From Oribacterium sinus (lineage in GTDB: Bacteria; Bacillota; Clostridia; Lachnospirales; Lachnospiraceae), in NCBI RefSeq assembly GCF_014202695.1, contig NZ_JACHHH010000001.1, forward strand, positions 104,641 to 168,640: 64,000 nt of DNA. Direction: 5' to 3'. The notes beneath the pieces are model-generated. The model worked only from the letters and a program-made list of their open reading frames with translations. It was not told the DNA's origin and ran no database searches. This document shows, piece after piece, positions 34,256-43,661 of the stretch; position 1 is the stretch's first letter, and each line of letters opens with the position of its first letter. Made by a program: the position numbers and the translations under genes.

Positions 34256-35755
34256 ATGGGGAACAGTTTGGTTCAAATGAAAAATATTGCCAAGTCTTTT
34301 TCCGGCACCAAGGTTTTGAAGGGCGTGAATTTGGAATTAAGCCATGGAGAGATTTTGGCGCTCTTAGGAGAAAACGGTGCAGGAAAATCCACTTTAATGA
34401 AGATTCTGAGTGGAATCTACAGTAAAGATGAGGGAGAAATCTATTTAGACGGAGAGCTTTGCCATTTTCAAAATCCGAAAGAAGCACAGAATAAGGGTGT
34501 TGCCATTATTCATCAGGAGATGAACCTGTGTAATGATTTAAGCGTGAGTGAAAATATCTTCCTGGGTAGAGAAGTGATGGAAGGGTTAAGTCTGAATCAT
34601 AAAAAGATGGATGAGGAAGCCCAGAAGATTTTGGATGATTTGGGCATCAGCATGAAGTCTACGGAGTTAGCAGGGGACTTAAAGGTATCGGAGCAACAGA
34701 TGGTGGAGATAGCCAAGGCTCTTTCTCAAGATGCTAAGGTTCTCATCATGGATGAGCCGACATCCGCCTTAAGCAGAAAGGAAATAGAGGATCTTTTCCG
34801 GGTAATTCGAAAGCTAAGGGATGAGGGGAGAGGAATTATCTACATTTCCCATAGACTGGATGAGCTTCGGGCGATTGTGGACAAGGTCAGTATATTACGA
34901 GACGGGGAAAATGTTACCTCCGGCGACTTAAAAGATTTTTCCATTGATGACATTATCCGCCACATGGTGGGAAGAGAAATACAGGACAAATTCCCTCGAA
35001 TTCAATGCGAAAAGGGAAAAGAAATCCTTAGGGTAGAGAGCTTAAATGCAGGCCCAAAAGTAAGAGATATTTCCTTTGCCCTCCATGAAGGTGAAATTCT
35101 GGGTATTGCAGGTCTGATGGGAGCCGGAAGGACAGAGATGACTAGAGCTCTATTCGGAGTAGATGAAAAGACCTCCGGGAAAATCTACCTTTTTGGAGAG
35201 GAAGTCAAGACAAATACACCTAAGGATAGTATAGAGCTGGGAATGGCTTTGATTCCGGAAGACAGAAGAAAAGACGGACTTTGTACGGATTTAAGCATAC
35301 GAGAAAATATTTCTCTCCCCAACTTGGACAGCATGAAAAATTCGTTAGGTGTTCTTTCCAAAGATTTAGAACTAAAAATCAGTGAGGATACCATAAAAAG
35401 CTTGAATGTTAAGGCTCAGGACCGGGAAATGATTTCCAAGAATCTTTCCGGAGGAAATCAGCAGAAAGTGGTTCTCGGAAAATGGCTTGTTCGAAATCCG
35501 AAAGTGATTCTCTTCGATGAACCGACCAGAGGAATCGATATCGGAGCCAAGGTAGAAATCTATCAAATCATGAATGAACTGAAAAAGAAAGGGGTAGGGG
35601 TTCTCTTTATCTCTTCGGAAATGGAAGAGGTGTTGGGAATGTCCGATCGCATCTTGATATTCTGTGATGGGAGAATCACAGGGGAATTAAGTCGGGAAGA
35701 GGCAAATCAGGAAAATATTTTGAAGTTTGCAACAAAGTATGTAGAAAAGGTATAA
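34256..35755 (+). CDS. Sugar ABC transporter ATP-binding protein (RbsA family)
   Basis: A 499-residue double-ATPase. The first domain has GENGAGKSTL, the degenerate signature LKVSEQQMVEI and VLIMDEPTSAL; the second has GLMGAGRTEM, LSGGNQQKV and VILFDEPTRGIDIG, then LFISSEMEEV. It opens the third Rbs-type transporter operon of the window (ATPase, permease at 35844, binding protein at 36890). A ROK-family sugar kinase/regulator and a two-component pair follow directly and probably belong to the same sugar circuit. Confidence 0.95.
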   Translation: MGNSLVQMKNIAKSFSGTKVLKGVNLELSHGEILALLGENGAGKSTLMKILSGIYSKDEGEIYLDGELCHFQNPKEAQNKGVAIIHQEMNLCNDLSVSENIFLGREVMEGLSLNHKKMDEEAQKILDDLGISMKSTELAGDLKVSEQQMVEIAKALSQDAKVLIMDEPTSALSRKEIEDLFRVIRKLRDEGRGIIYISHRLDELRAIVDKVSILRDGENVTSGDLKDFSIDDIIRHMVGREIQDKFPRIQCEKGKEILRVESLNAGPKVRDISFALHEGEILGIAGLMGAGRTEMTRALFGVDEKTSGKIYLFGEEVKTNTPKDSIELGMALIPEDRRKDGLCTDLSIRENISLPNLDSMKNSLGVLSKDLELKISEDTIKSLNVKAQDREMISKNLSGGNQQKVVLGKWLVRNPKVILFDEPTRGIDIGAKVEIYQIMNELKKKGVGVLFISSEMEEVLGMSDRILIFCDGRITGELSREEANQENILKFATKYVEKV

Positions 35756-35843
35756 GCGGGATAATCCGTTACGGAGAAAAGGGCTTTGCTAAGAAAAGCG
35801 GGAGTATTAGGCTTAAAAAATATCTGTTTTGCGGGGAGTGAAA

Positions 35844-36851
35844 ATGAAAAACAAAGTAAAAGAAATACTTAGAATCAGAGGAATGAGAGGAGCAATTACT
35901 GCCTTTGTGGGGCTAGTAATCATTTACGTTGTTTTCGGATGTATCAATGACAAAGTCTTTTCTTTACAAAACAACTTAAATCTCCTTCGTTCCATGGCGA
36001 AGTATTTGCTCATAGGGATCGGGCAAAGCTTTGTGATGATTACCGGAAACATTGACTTATCCATCGGTTCGGTGGTGGGGATGAGTGCCATGGTAACCGC
36101 AAGCCTAATGACCAGAGGTGTTCCCATAGTAGTGGCATTATTGGTTAGTCTTATTATTGGGCTGGTCATTGGCTACATTAACGGAGAACTGGTAGGAAAG
36201 TTCCAGATGCCTCCTTTTATTGCCACTTTGGGAACCATGTTTGTGGCAAGAGGAATTGCTTATCTGGTCAACGGAAACCGAAACACGGATAACATTGCCA
36301 GTGCTTTAGGAAAGTCTCAGGGAAAGTTATTTCAGGATGCTTTTTACTATGGAAAGATTCTGGGAATTTATACGACCTTCTGGATTGCCTTTTTGATTTT
36401 CCTGATTTTTAGTTTTATCTTGGGAAAAACCAAGGTTGGCAGACATATTTATGCTGTTGGCTCCAATAAAGAAGCTTCCAGACTTTCCGGGGTGGATATT
36501 GTTTCCGTTGTTAAGAAAACTTATCTGATTTCAGCATTTTGCTCGGTGATTGTTGGATTCATCCTCTGTGCACAGGCTGGAATGGGAAATATGGAAGCCG
36601 GAAATATGTACGAAATGTACGGTGTTGCTGCAGGAGTAATAGGAGGAGTATCTCCCTTAGGAGGTTCCGGTCTCTTACTGGGGACCTTCCAGGGGGCGTT
36701 GCTTTGGCAGACCTTGGAAAATGGTTTGAACATGGTTGGAGCGCAGGTTGGTATTCAGCGAATTGTCATTGGTGTTATTGTGGTTCTGGCAGTACTTATG
36801 GATGTCTTGGTTCGAAGCGGAAATGTATTTTCCAAGAAGAACAAGAAGTAA
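35844..36851 (+). CDS. Sugar ABC transporter permease (RbsC family)
   Basis: A 335-residue permease of the BPD_transp_2 family, with GNIDLSIGSVVGMSA and the loop GGVSPLGGSGLLLG. I choose ATG 35844, which has GGGGAGTG in front; the frame also offers TTG 15 bases earlier without a suitable site. It resembles the first permease (448) more than the second in the segments RHIYAVGSNKEASRLSG. Confidence 0.94.
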   Translation: MKNKVKEILRIRGMRGAITAFVGLVIIYVVFGCINDKVFSLQNNLNLLRSMAKYLLIGIGQSFVMITGNIDLSIGSVVGMSAMVTASLMTRGVPIVVALLVSLIIGLVIGYINGELVGKFQMPPFIATLGTMFVARGIAYLVNGNRNTDNIASALGKSQGKLFQDAFYYGKILGIYTTFWIAFLIFLIFSFILGKTKVGRHIYAVGSNKEASRLSGVDIVSVVKKTYLISAFCSVIVGFILCAQAGMGNMEAGNMYEMYGVAAGVIGGVSPLGGSGLLLGTFQGALLWQTLENGLNMVGAQVGIQRIVIGVIVVLAVLMDVLVRSGNVFSKKNKK

Positions 36852-36889
36852 ATGAGGATTGCCCTGTTATAGAAAGAGAGGAAAACATT

Positions 36890-37912
36890 ATGAAAAAGAA
36901 ACTTATCTTGCTTGCAACTATTTTATCTGCTGCAATGCTCTTCGGCTGCAGTTCGGATAAGCAGGAGGCTACAGAAACTACTGCTACAATGACAGAGGGG
37001 ACTACTGCTGCAGGAGAGGAAAAGGCTACGGAGGAGAAGGCGGAGAACAGCGGAGAGACAACGATAAAGGCTGATAAGCCTTATAAACTGGCTCTTATTA
37101 CTATGGATTCCCTTGATCAGCACTGGGTAACCTTGAATGAAGGCGCTCAGGCGGAAGCAAAGCTCGTTGGTGTGGAAGTAAAGTTTATGTCTCCAGATAC
37201 CAAGGATGACTCCAAGCAGATTGAGTGTGTAAACAATGCCGTTGCAGGCGGCGTAGACGGAATTATGATTGCAGCAAACGGACCGGATGCGATTTCTGCT
37301 TCTTTAAAGGAAGCACAAGCACAGGGAATCAAAATTGTTTATGTGGATTCTCCTGCCAATGTAGATGCCGAAGCAAGCTTTGCAACCAACAACAAACAGG
37401 GTGGAAAGACTGCCGGAGAAGAGATGAAAAAAGCTTTGGAAGCACAAGGGATTACCAAGGGAAATATCGGTGTAATCAGTACCAATGCTTCTACTCAGTC
37501 TACAGTAGACCGTGACAACGGATTCCGTGAAGCATTTGAAGGATCGGATTTTACCATTGAAGAAACGCAGTATTGTGATGGAGATGCTGCAAAGGCACAG
37601 ACCATTGCGGAAAACTATATTACTAAAGGCGTTGTAGGAATTTTTGGAGGAAATGAAGGTTCAACTGTAGGAATCGGAAATGCAATTAAGGCTTCCGGCG
37701 ACAATAAGATTGTTGGTGTAGGTTTTGATAAGTCCGATAATATTAAGAGCTTAATTCAGGATGGATATCTTCTTTGCACCATGGCACAGAACCCGGACGT
37801 AATGGGTAAGATGGGTGTGGATGCATTAGTAGAATCTCTGAATGGAAAAGACTTAAAGGGTGAGACGGTAGATACCGGAGTATCTGTACTAAACAAGGAT
37901 AACCTAAAGTAA
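36890..37912 (+). CDS. Sugar ABC transporter substrate-binding lipoprotein (RbsB family)
   Basis: A 340-residue lipoprotein with lipobox LFGC (Cys20), a Thr/Glu-rich linker and a type I sugar-binding fold starting YKLALITMDSLDQHW. The frame is open for 117 codons before the true start, but that part lies inside the permease gene in another frame; ATG 36890 follows AGAGAGGAAAAC and begins a proper signal peptide (MKKKLILLATILSAAM). Ligand unknown; the linked ROK protein suggests a hexose or N-acetylhexosamine (inference). Confidence 0.93.
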   Translation: MKKKLILLATILSAAMLFGCSSDKQEATETTATMTEGTTAAGEEKATEEKAENSGETTIKADKPYKLALITMDSLDQHWVTLNEGAQAEAKLVGVEVKFMSPDTKDDSKQIECVNNAVAGGVDGIMIAANGPDAISASLKEAQAQGIKIVYVDSPANVDAEASFATNNKQGGKTAGEEMKKALEAQGITKGNIGVISTNASTQSTVDRDNGFREAFEGSDFTIEETQYCDGDAAKAQTIAENYITKGVVGIFGGNEGSTVGIGNAIKASGDNKIVGVGFDKSDNIKSLIQDGYLLCTMAQNPDVMGKMGVDALVESLNGKDLKGETVDTGVSVLNKDNLK

Positions 37913-37929
37913 GCGTTAAAAATGACATA

Positions 37930-37969
37930 GAAAGGGCGGCTTTTAGAGTAATCTGAAGCCGCTTTTCTT
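37930..37969 (+). terminator. Terminator after the third binding-protein gene
   Basis: AAGGGCGGCTT and AAGCCGCTTTT form a stem of about 7 strong pairs with weaker extension, around TTAGAGTAATCTG, followed by TTTTCTT. Confidence 0.65.
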
Positions 37970-37998
37970 GCACGCACAGAGGAAAAGAAGAGGAAGGT

Positions 37999-38973
37999 AT
38001 GGAAAAGTATTATTTGGGTTTTGATTTAGGAGGAACAAAATCTGCTGTAATTTTGGGAAGAGATGCGGGAGGTTCTATAGAAATTTTTAAAAGAGAGGCA
38101 ATTTCCACCTTTTCGGGAAATCGAAGTCCTTTGAAAACGATAGAATGCCTCTGTAACATAGGAGAATCTTTCCTTTTAGAAAAAAATATCAAGATTCAAT
38201 CCACAGGAGTTAGTTGCGGTGGGCCATTGGATGAAGAAAAAGGACTGATTCTATCGCCGCCAAATCTTCCCGGCTATGATGAGATTCCTATAAAACGTAT
38301 TTTAGAGGATAGATTTCAAGTTCCTTCTTTTTTGGAAAATGATGCCAATGCCTGCGCTCTTTGTGAGTGGAAGTTTGGCGCAGGAAAGGGCACAAAGAAT
38401 ATGATTTTTTTGACCTTTGGAACAGGTATGGGAGCAGGACTGATTTTGAATGGAAGTCTATATCGGGGAAGTTCCGGAATGGCCGGAGAAGTAGGGCATA
38501 TACGTCTTTCCAAGGGTGGTTCTTATGGATATGGGAAAGAGGGATCTTTTGAGGGCTTTTGTTCCGGAAATGGCATTAAAGAAATGGCAAGGAGGATGTA
38601 TAAGGAAAGAGAAGATGAGGGAAGCTTGGAAGAACAGGACAAAGGCATTATAGATTTCACTGTGAAAAATCTGGCTTCTTTAGTAAAAGCCGGTTCTCCC
38701 TTTGCCAAGTCGGTATTTGACCGTTCTGCCTATTATTTGGGAAGAGGCCTTGCCTTGTTAATCGACATTCTAAATCCGGAATGTATCGTGATAGGCAGTA
38801 TTTATGAGCGATGCGAAGCTTTATTTAAAGAAAAAGTAGAGGCAGTAATTCGGGAAGAATGTTTTACAGAAAGTGTAAACTTGTGTAAAATAGAAAAATC
38901 AGAACTCAGTGATAATATCGGAGATTTTGCGGCACTTTCCGTAGCTATGGAAGTTCATGCTGGTGGAGAATAA
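37999..38973 (+). CDS. ROK-family sugar kinase without the usual zinc cysteines
   Basis: A 324-residue ROK protein, likely a glucokinase-like or N-acetylhexosamine kinase. The N-terminal ATP-phosphate loop is DLGGTKSAV (9-17); ENDANACALCEW and TFGTGMGAGLI are the sugar-site and second phosphate motifs. No helix-turn-helix precedes the kinase fold, so it is a kinase rather than a NagC-type repressor. The usual zinc motif C-x-C-G-x-x-G-C after the EVGHI His is replaced by YGYGKEGSFEGF, so three of the metal cysteines are gone. The start is 37999 behind GAGGAAGGT. It lies between the transporter and a two-component system. Confidence 0.88.
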   Translation: MEKYYLGFDLGGTKSAVILGRDAGGSIEIFKREAISTFSGNRSPLKTIECLCNIGESFLLEKNIKIQSTGVSCGGPLDEEKGLILSPPNLPGYDEIPIKRILEDRFQVPSFLENDANACALCEWKFGAGKGTKNMIFLTFGTGMGAGLILNGSLYRGSSGMAGEVGHIRLSKGGSYGYGKEGSFEGFCSGNGIKEMARRMYKEREDEGSLEEQDKGIIDFTVKNLASLVKAGSPFAKSVFDRSAYYLGRGLALLIDILNPECIVIGSIYERCEALFKEKVEAVIREECFTESVNLCKIEKSELSDNIGDFAALSVAMEVHAGGE

Positions 38974-39010
38974 GCGTATTAGTTAGACAACAAAGGTTAA
39001 GGAAACAGTG

Positions 39011-39865
39011 ATGAGAGTCTTGATAGCAGATGATGAGGAACGGATTTGTGAGTTAATTAAGTTTTTGGGAAACTTTCAAGAGGAAGGCATGGAATGTCTT
39101 CCTTTTGCAAAGACGGGAAAAGAGGCATTAGAACGGGTGGAGAAAGAACTTCCTGAGCTTTTGATTACGGATATTAAGATGCCCGTTTTTTCAGGGCTGC
39201 ACATTGCCAAAGAAATTGCAAGAAAGAAACTTCGCACAAAAGTTATTATTATTTCTGCGTACTCGGATTTTTCCTATGCCAAGGAGGGAATACAGGCAGG
39301 GGTGTCGGACTATCTTTTAAAACCGATTAAGAAAAAAGAGCTACAGGAAAGCATTCGGAAAATCAAGGAAGAGTTAAAAGAAAAAGAGTCTATTGAGGAA
39401 ATTATAGAAGAAAAAGCAGAAGAAACAATAATGCATCAAGGGATTTTAAGAGAAAAAAGTCTGTCAGAATCTTCTCTAGAGAAAAAAGTTATGGAAGATT
39501 TGCTTTTGGATGCATCTTACTCTCATTTGGTTTCTTTATCGAAAAAGTTTATTGACCAATGTTTTGAAGAGGATATTGGTCTTGAAGAAGTGGCAGAACA
39601 TTGTAAGGTTAGTGCCTCATATTTAAGCACACAGTTTAAGAAGGAACTTTCCCTTGGGGTAAATAAATATATATCCGGTCTTCGGATGGAAAGAGCCAAG
39701 CAACTTTTGGCAGAGACCAATTTAAGCATTACGGAGATAGCCTCCCAACTGTTTTATTATGACACAAAGTATTTTTCCAAATGTTTCTTTGAGAAAATGG
39801 GGATGAATCCCAAGGACTATAGGAATTCCTTACATGAAAATCGAAGCGAAGAAGACAGAATATAA
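39011..39865 (+). CDS. Response regulator, YesN type (receiver plus AraC-type HTH)
   Basis: A 284-residue regulator. The receiver domain has the acidic pocket ADDEE (7-11 region), the phospho-acceptor Asp54 in ITDIKMPV, and the Lys of LLKPIKK. A Glu/Lys-rich linker follows, then an AraC-type double helix-turn-helix (about 175-280) with VSASYLSTQFKKEL and ITEIASQLFYYDTKYFSKCF. I take ATG 39011, 8 bases after AAGGA, over the GTG just before it. It overlaps the kinase gene by 32 bases. It probably controls the sugar transporter next to it. Confidence 0.93.
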   Translation: MRVLIADDEERICELIKFLGNFQEEGMECLPFAKTGKEALERVEKELPELLITDIKMPVFSGLHIAKEIARKKLRTKVIIISAYSDFSYAKEGIQAGVSDYLLKPIKKKELQESIRKIKEELKEKESIEEIIEEKAEETIMHQGILREKSLSESSLEKKVMEDLLLDASYSHLVSLSKKFIDQCFEEDIGLEEVAEHCKVSASYLSTQFKKELSLGVNKYISGLRMERAKQLLAETNLSITEIASQLFYYDTKYFSKCFFEKMGMNPKDYRNSLHENRSEEDRI

Positions 39866-41672
39866 GGTAGAAGAGAGAAAAGGTCTAGTGGGAACAGAGA
39901 AGAAGAGCGAGAGTTCCTTATCCTCTCGCCTTCTTTGGTTGTATGCTCTAACGCTGGCTTTATTTTTGTTATCGATTTTTATTATTTACCTCCTGCTTGC
40001 CACAGGAGGCAGCTTCTTTCAGACGGGAATAAAACTGCTTCTTCTGGGGTTCTTATTTCTTTGTATATTGACAATTAGTTATTTTTATTATGGTATCCTT
40101 AGACCTTATAAAAGCTATCGTTCTACTCTTCGAAGAGTCTTGGAGGGCTATAGCGAAGTGCAGGAATTGCAGGAACTGCCGGTTTATCTGACAGAGGAAA
40201 GCCATGAAGAATACCATTATATTTCGGAGATTCTTAGTGCCAATCGAATTATAGAGGAAGGAGAGAAGTTGGCCTATATACAAAACCTGCAAAACCAGAT
40301 GAATCCTCATTTTCTCTATAATATTCTGGAAAATATCCGTTCGGAAAGCCTTTTAAACGGTTTGGAATCCGTGGCAAGCATGGCAGAGCTTTTGGGAGAT
40401 TTCTATCGCTATACCATTTCTCAGGAGGACAACTTTGTATCTTTAAAAGAAGAACTGGACAATGCAGAAGTATATTTTCAAATTCAACGATTTCGTTTTT
40501 CAAAAAAACTGGAACTGGAAGTTAAGGTACAAGAAGATTTGTTATCGCTAAAAGTGCCAAGAATTTTACTGCAACCTGTCTTGGAAAATAGTATTGTGCA
40601 TGGTTTCGAAGAAAGAGAAACTGCGGGGAAAGTAGAGATTTCTATTAGCCGAAGTAATCAGCATGTTTATATTCGAGTCTCTGATAATGGCATTGGTATA
40701 GAAGAGAAAAAGCTAAGACAATTAAATGAGGACCTTCGGAATATCCGTAGAGGATTTCAAGGAGGTGTTTTGGGAAATACCGGAATAGGTAAGGCCGGCA
40801 TGGGGGTTTCGCTCTTGAATATTCAGGAGAGAATCCATTTGCTCTACGGGCGGGAATACGGTTTATATTTGCAGTCCTTAGAAAATGCCGGAACGGATGT
40901 GTGTATGGTACTTCCCAGAGAACTTTCCATAAAGCAAGAAGAGGAAAGCTTTATTAGTGAAAGCCTGGATCTTTTGTCTGAAGAAGAAAATGCTTTAATT
41001 ATTAAAACCATCAATAGCAAGGAGCCGGAAAAAGAGGAACTCCTCTTTGCTTTAGAGCTATATCTTTCCGAAGGGAATAGCTTTTCTGTAGAAAATCTTT
41101 CCTTTCAGCTTTTTTCAGGAGAAAGCCTGATGTTTTTGTCTTTGGGTCAGCCTATTCCCAAAGACTTGATTTTAGCCTTTAATGCGGAGAAAGAGTTGTA
41201 TTACGGTTGTGTAAAGTCCTATGAGAACAAGATGAAAACTGTTCCAAAAATCTGGATGGCAGGGGATGGCAGTTCCTTGATCGAGGGGCAGACTGTGCTT
41301 TCTAACCTTTTTGTATATCAGCCGGAATATCCTCATTTTCTCCTTCGAAACAAAGAATTAATTACTAGGTATAAAGAATTGTTTCCGGAAGCTTTCAAAG
41401 AAATTCCCTATCAAGTACCGGTGGAAACTTTGGGAGAAAAGCAGAGAATCTTAGTGGAAATCATGAAAGGGATGATTGCCGGAGCCAGAGTCTTTGCTTT
41501 ATGGGAAGTCCATCTGGGGCAAGAGGAGGAGACAGAGCTTTATGCCTATATAGAAAAATGGAAGAAAGAAGGCCATGCATTTTTGTTTTTTTCTTCGAAG
41601 CCTTCGGATGCTGAAAAGCCCTGTGAGCGATTGGGGATTTGGAAGGATAGGAGAATATTGAAGGTGATTTAA
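39834..41672 (+). CDS. YesM-type histidine kinase fused to a degenerate ABC-ATPase domain
   Basis: A 612-residue membrane kinase partner of the regulator before it. Two membrane segments (about 31-57 and 64-88) leave almost no outside sensor domain. The His_kinase domain has the phospho-acceptor His159 in QMNPHFLYN; the ATPase part has ENSIVHG (Asn252), DNGIGIEE and GMGVSLLNI. From about residue 415 to the end is an extra domain that lines up with the second ATPase domain of RbsA-type proteins: LGEKQRILVEI for the signature, ARVFALWEVHLGQEEETELY for Walker B onward, and FLFFSSKP for LFISSEM. Walker A and the catalytic acid are lost, so it is a pseudo-ATPase. The fold is my reading, not proven. 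Confidence 0.85.
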   Translation: MKIEAKKTEYKVEERKGLVGTEKKSESSLSSRLLWLYALTLALFLLSIFIIYLLLATGGSFFQTGIKLLLLGFLFLCILTISYFYYGILRPYKSYRSTLRRVLEGYSEVQELQELPVYLTEESHEEYHYISEILSANRIIEEGEKLAYIQNLQNQMNPHFLYNILENIRSESLLNGLESVASMAELLGDFYRYTISQEDNFVSLKEELDNAEVYFQIQRFRFSKKLELEVKVQEDLLSLKVPRILLQPVLENSIVHGFEERETAGKVEISISRSNQHVYIRVSDNGIGIEEKKLRQLNEDLRNIRRGFQGGVLGNTGIGKAGMGVSLLNIQERIHLLYGREYGLYLQSLENAGTDVCMVLPRELSIKQEEESFISESLDLLSEEENALIIKTINSKEPEKEELLFALELYLSEGNSFSVENLSFQLFSGESLMFLSLGQPIPKDLILAFNAEKELYYGCVKSYENKMKTVPKIWMAGDGSSLIEGQTVLSNLFVYQPEYPHFLLRNKELITRYKELFPEAFKEIPYQVPVETLGEKQRILVEIMKGMIAGARVFALWEVHLGQEEETELYAYIEKWKKEGHAFLFFSSKPSDAEKPCERLGIWKDRRILKVI

Positions 41673-41702
41673 CCATCCATTGTATAGGAGGGAGTTAGGG
41701 CG

Positions 41703-41975
41703 GAATATTTCATAGAAACCGCTTTACTAACCAACGGCTTAGTTTCCCTTGGAGAGGAAGAAATCGATAACAGGGCTATTCTGTAGCAGGCCTTGGAAGC
41801 AGGACTAAAGGCACAGGAAAGGGGCGAGTATTTTCATCCGGCAGCCAATGAAGCAATAGATCGGATGTCCGATGGAGTAGCTGGAAGATTGCAGCTTAAG
41901 TCCTTGATTGAGAATGGGAAGCTGGCAGGAGAAATTAGTGTAAATTATCTTAAAAATATTCGAGATGTTGGGTGA
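41703..41975 (+). pseudogene. Short decayed gene with an in-frame stop
   Basis: The frame reads EYFIETALLTNGLVSLGEEE, then a TAG at 41784-41786, then QALEAGLKAQERGEYFHPAA and on to RDVG and a stop at 41975. It lies behind a good AGGAGGG site (about 41686) but has no proper start codon. The two halves seem to belong to one protein. I cannot name the family. Confidence 0.5.
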
Positions 41976-42328
41976 TATTAATAAAAATAATAAAAAATAT
42001 TTAATAAAATCGTTCTGTATATTGAAAATTGAAATATTGTCGATAAAAGAAATAGAAACATAAAAATTCTAATAAAAATTGTTTCGAAATTAGGGTTTGG
42101 AATTTAAATAAGATTATCACCCATAAACTATATGTCTGAGGGTGGTTAGACGATGTATAAGAGGTACGAAAAAACAAAATAATATTAAGTAGTAGAAATG
42201 CGTGTAATTTACACTTTATTTTATTCTTGAAGTACAGGGGTATTAGCAGTGTGAATTGCTAGGAATAGAAAACAAAATAATAATTAAATACACATAGGGG
42301 AATATTATGTAAAAATATCATAATTTAA

Positions 42329-42357
42329 TTGAAATTGTTCATATATGAGATTATACT
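42329..42357 (+). promoter_or_regulatory. Candidate promoter of the AT-rich six-gene cassette
   Basis: TTGAAA at 42329-42334 and TATACT at 42352-42357 with a 17-base spacer. Because the region is very AT-rich, chance matches are more likely than elsewhere. Confidence 0.5.
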
Positions 42358-42364
42358 TGAAAAA

Positions 42365-42701
42365 ATAAGAAAAAAGGTCATTAGTAAGCCAAGGCAAATT
42401 ATTAGAGGAAACGCCATGGAGTTTGTAGCTTCGTGGTGCTTATTTGTTTTAAGAGGTAATTGAAGGTATAACTATGTTGTATTAATAGAATATTCGAAAT
42501 TATTACGCAGGGATGTACGGGACTTATGTAAATATGAAAGAGAATATGGGGTACGAAATTAAGAGATTCTTATGAGTGTAAAAAACACAATAAAGTAATG
42601 ACTAATACATGCGACAATATAGAAATAATTAGATTTTAAAATAGGCTGATGAACTATATTATGTTGATATCGTAAAATGTTTAGAACAATGGAGGAGGCT
42701 C
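42365..42701 (+). other. Long untranslated leader or small-RNA region
   Basis: About 340 bases between the candidate promoter and the AAA+ gene, with no frame of note. Part of it (about 42385-42460) is less AT-rich than its surroundings and could fold (AAGCCAAGGC and the later GTAGCTTCGTGGTGCTTA), hinting at a structured leader. The stretch 41976-42328 before the promoter is also gene-free and very AT-rich. Confidence 0.35.
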
Positions 42702-43661
42702 ATGCCAATTAACAAGATACCAATTATGGAAAATTCGGAAGAAAGAGTAGATAAAACCTCAAAGAGTATAAAAAAAGAGCATAAAGAGGATTTTTATATA
42801 ACTGAACCGAAATATGATTTGTCTGAAGTTATCCTGCCAGAAATAGTAAAAAAAGAAATAGATAGAATAGTGTCCTATATTAAATACTATGACATAATAT
42901 TTAAAGAGTGGAATCTTCAGTCAGTTATTAGACAACATAATTTAAGCGTGAATTTATATGGAGAATCGGGTACTGGCAAAACAATGACTGCCCATGCAAT
43001 AGTTAAGATGCTTAATAAAAAGATCATAATAGTAAGCTATGCTGAAATAGAATCAAAATATGTTGGAGAAACATCCAAAAATCTCGTAGCCTTGTTTAGC
43101 TTTGCTAAAAAAAATGATGCAGTCATCTTATTTGATGAGGCAGATGCTCTTTTATCAAGGCGCGTTACAGCAATGCATAGCGCTACTGATGTTAGTGTCA
43201 ATCAGACTCGTAATACGCTGTTAAAAATACTGGATGATTACGATGGAATTATATTTTTTACCACTAACTATATTCAAAATTTTGATTCGGCATTTATGAG
43301 AAGGATTTTTTGTCATGTTAAATTTGAATTACCTAATAAGGATATAAGGTTTTCTTTATGGAATCATTATTTACTAGAGTCGGTTCCATGTGACAATAGA
43401 AAAATAATTATAGATAAAATAAGTGAAGTAGAAGGTGTCACTGGCTCCGATATATCTACGGCTATATTGAAAGTCGTAATTGATATTGTATCTAAAGAAT
43501 CTCCATGTGTAACATATGAATTGTTGCATAGTATTTTAGAAGAGATTATGAGAGCTAAAAACGCAGTAAACGATAATTTTGAAATATCAACAAGAAGAGT
43601 AAGTAAAGAATATGCTTTAAGCCAAATTAATAGAGGAGAAAAAATAGATGGGAATATTTAG
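42702..43661 (+). CDS. AAA+ ATPase (FtsH/SpoVK-like)
   Basis: A 319-residue single-ring AAA+ ATPase. Walker A is GESGTGKT (87-94), Walker B AVILFDEADALL, then the sensor FFTTNYIQNFDSAFMRRI with its arginine fingers. The first 60 residues are charged and could bind a partner. Such ATPases remodel or unfold proteins. The start at 42702 has a very strong GGAGGAGG site. It is gene one of six co-directional, close-packed genes and overlaps the next by 14 bases. Codon use is far more AT-rich than in the flanking transporter and CARF regions, which suggests transfer. Confidence 0.88.
   Translation: MPINKIPIMENSEERVDKTSKSIKKEHKEDFYITEPKYDLSEVILPEIVKKEIDRIVSYIKYYDIIFKEWNLQSVIRQHNLSVNLYGESGTGKTMTAHAIVKMLNKKIIIVSYAEIESKYVGETSKNLVALFSFAKKNDAVILFDEADALLSRRVTAMHSATDVSVNQTRNTLLKILDDYDGIIFFTTNYIQNFDSAFMRRIFCHVKFELPNKDIRFSLWNHYLLESVPCDNRKIIIDKISEVEGVTGSDISTAILKVVIDIVSKESPCVTYELLHSILEEIMRAKNAVNDNFEISTRRVSKEYALSQINRGEKIDGNI

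Noticed and set aside
36539..36889. N-terminal extension of the third binding protein
   Set aside because: It overlaps the permease gene in another frame; a proper signal peptide and ribosome binding site start at 36890.
42385..42460. Riboswitch in the leader of the cassette
   Set aside because: I could match it to no known riboswitch core and the pairing I found is weak.
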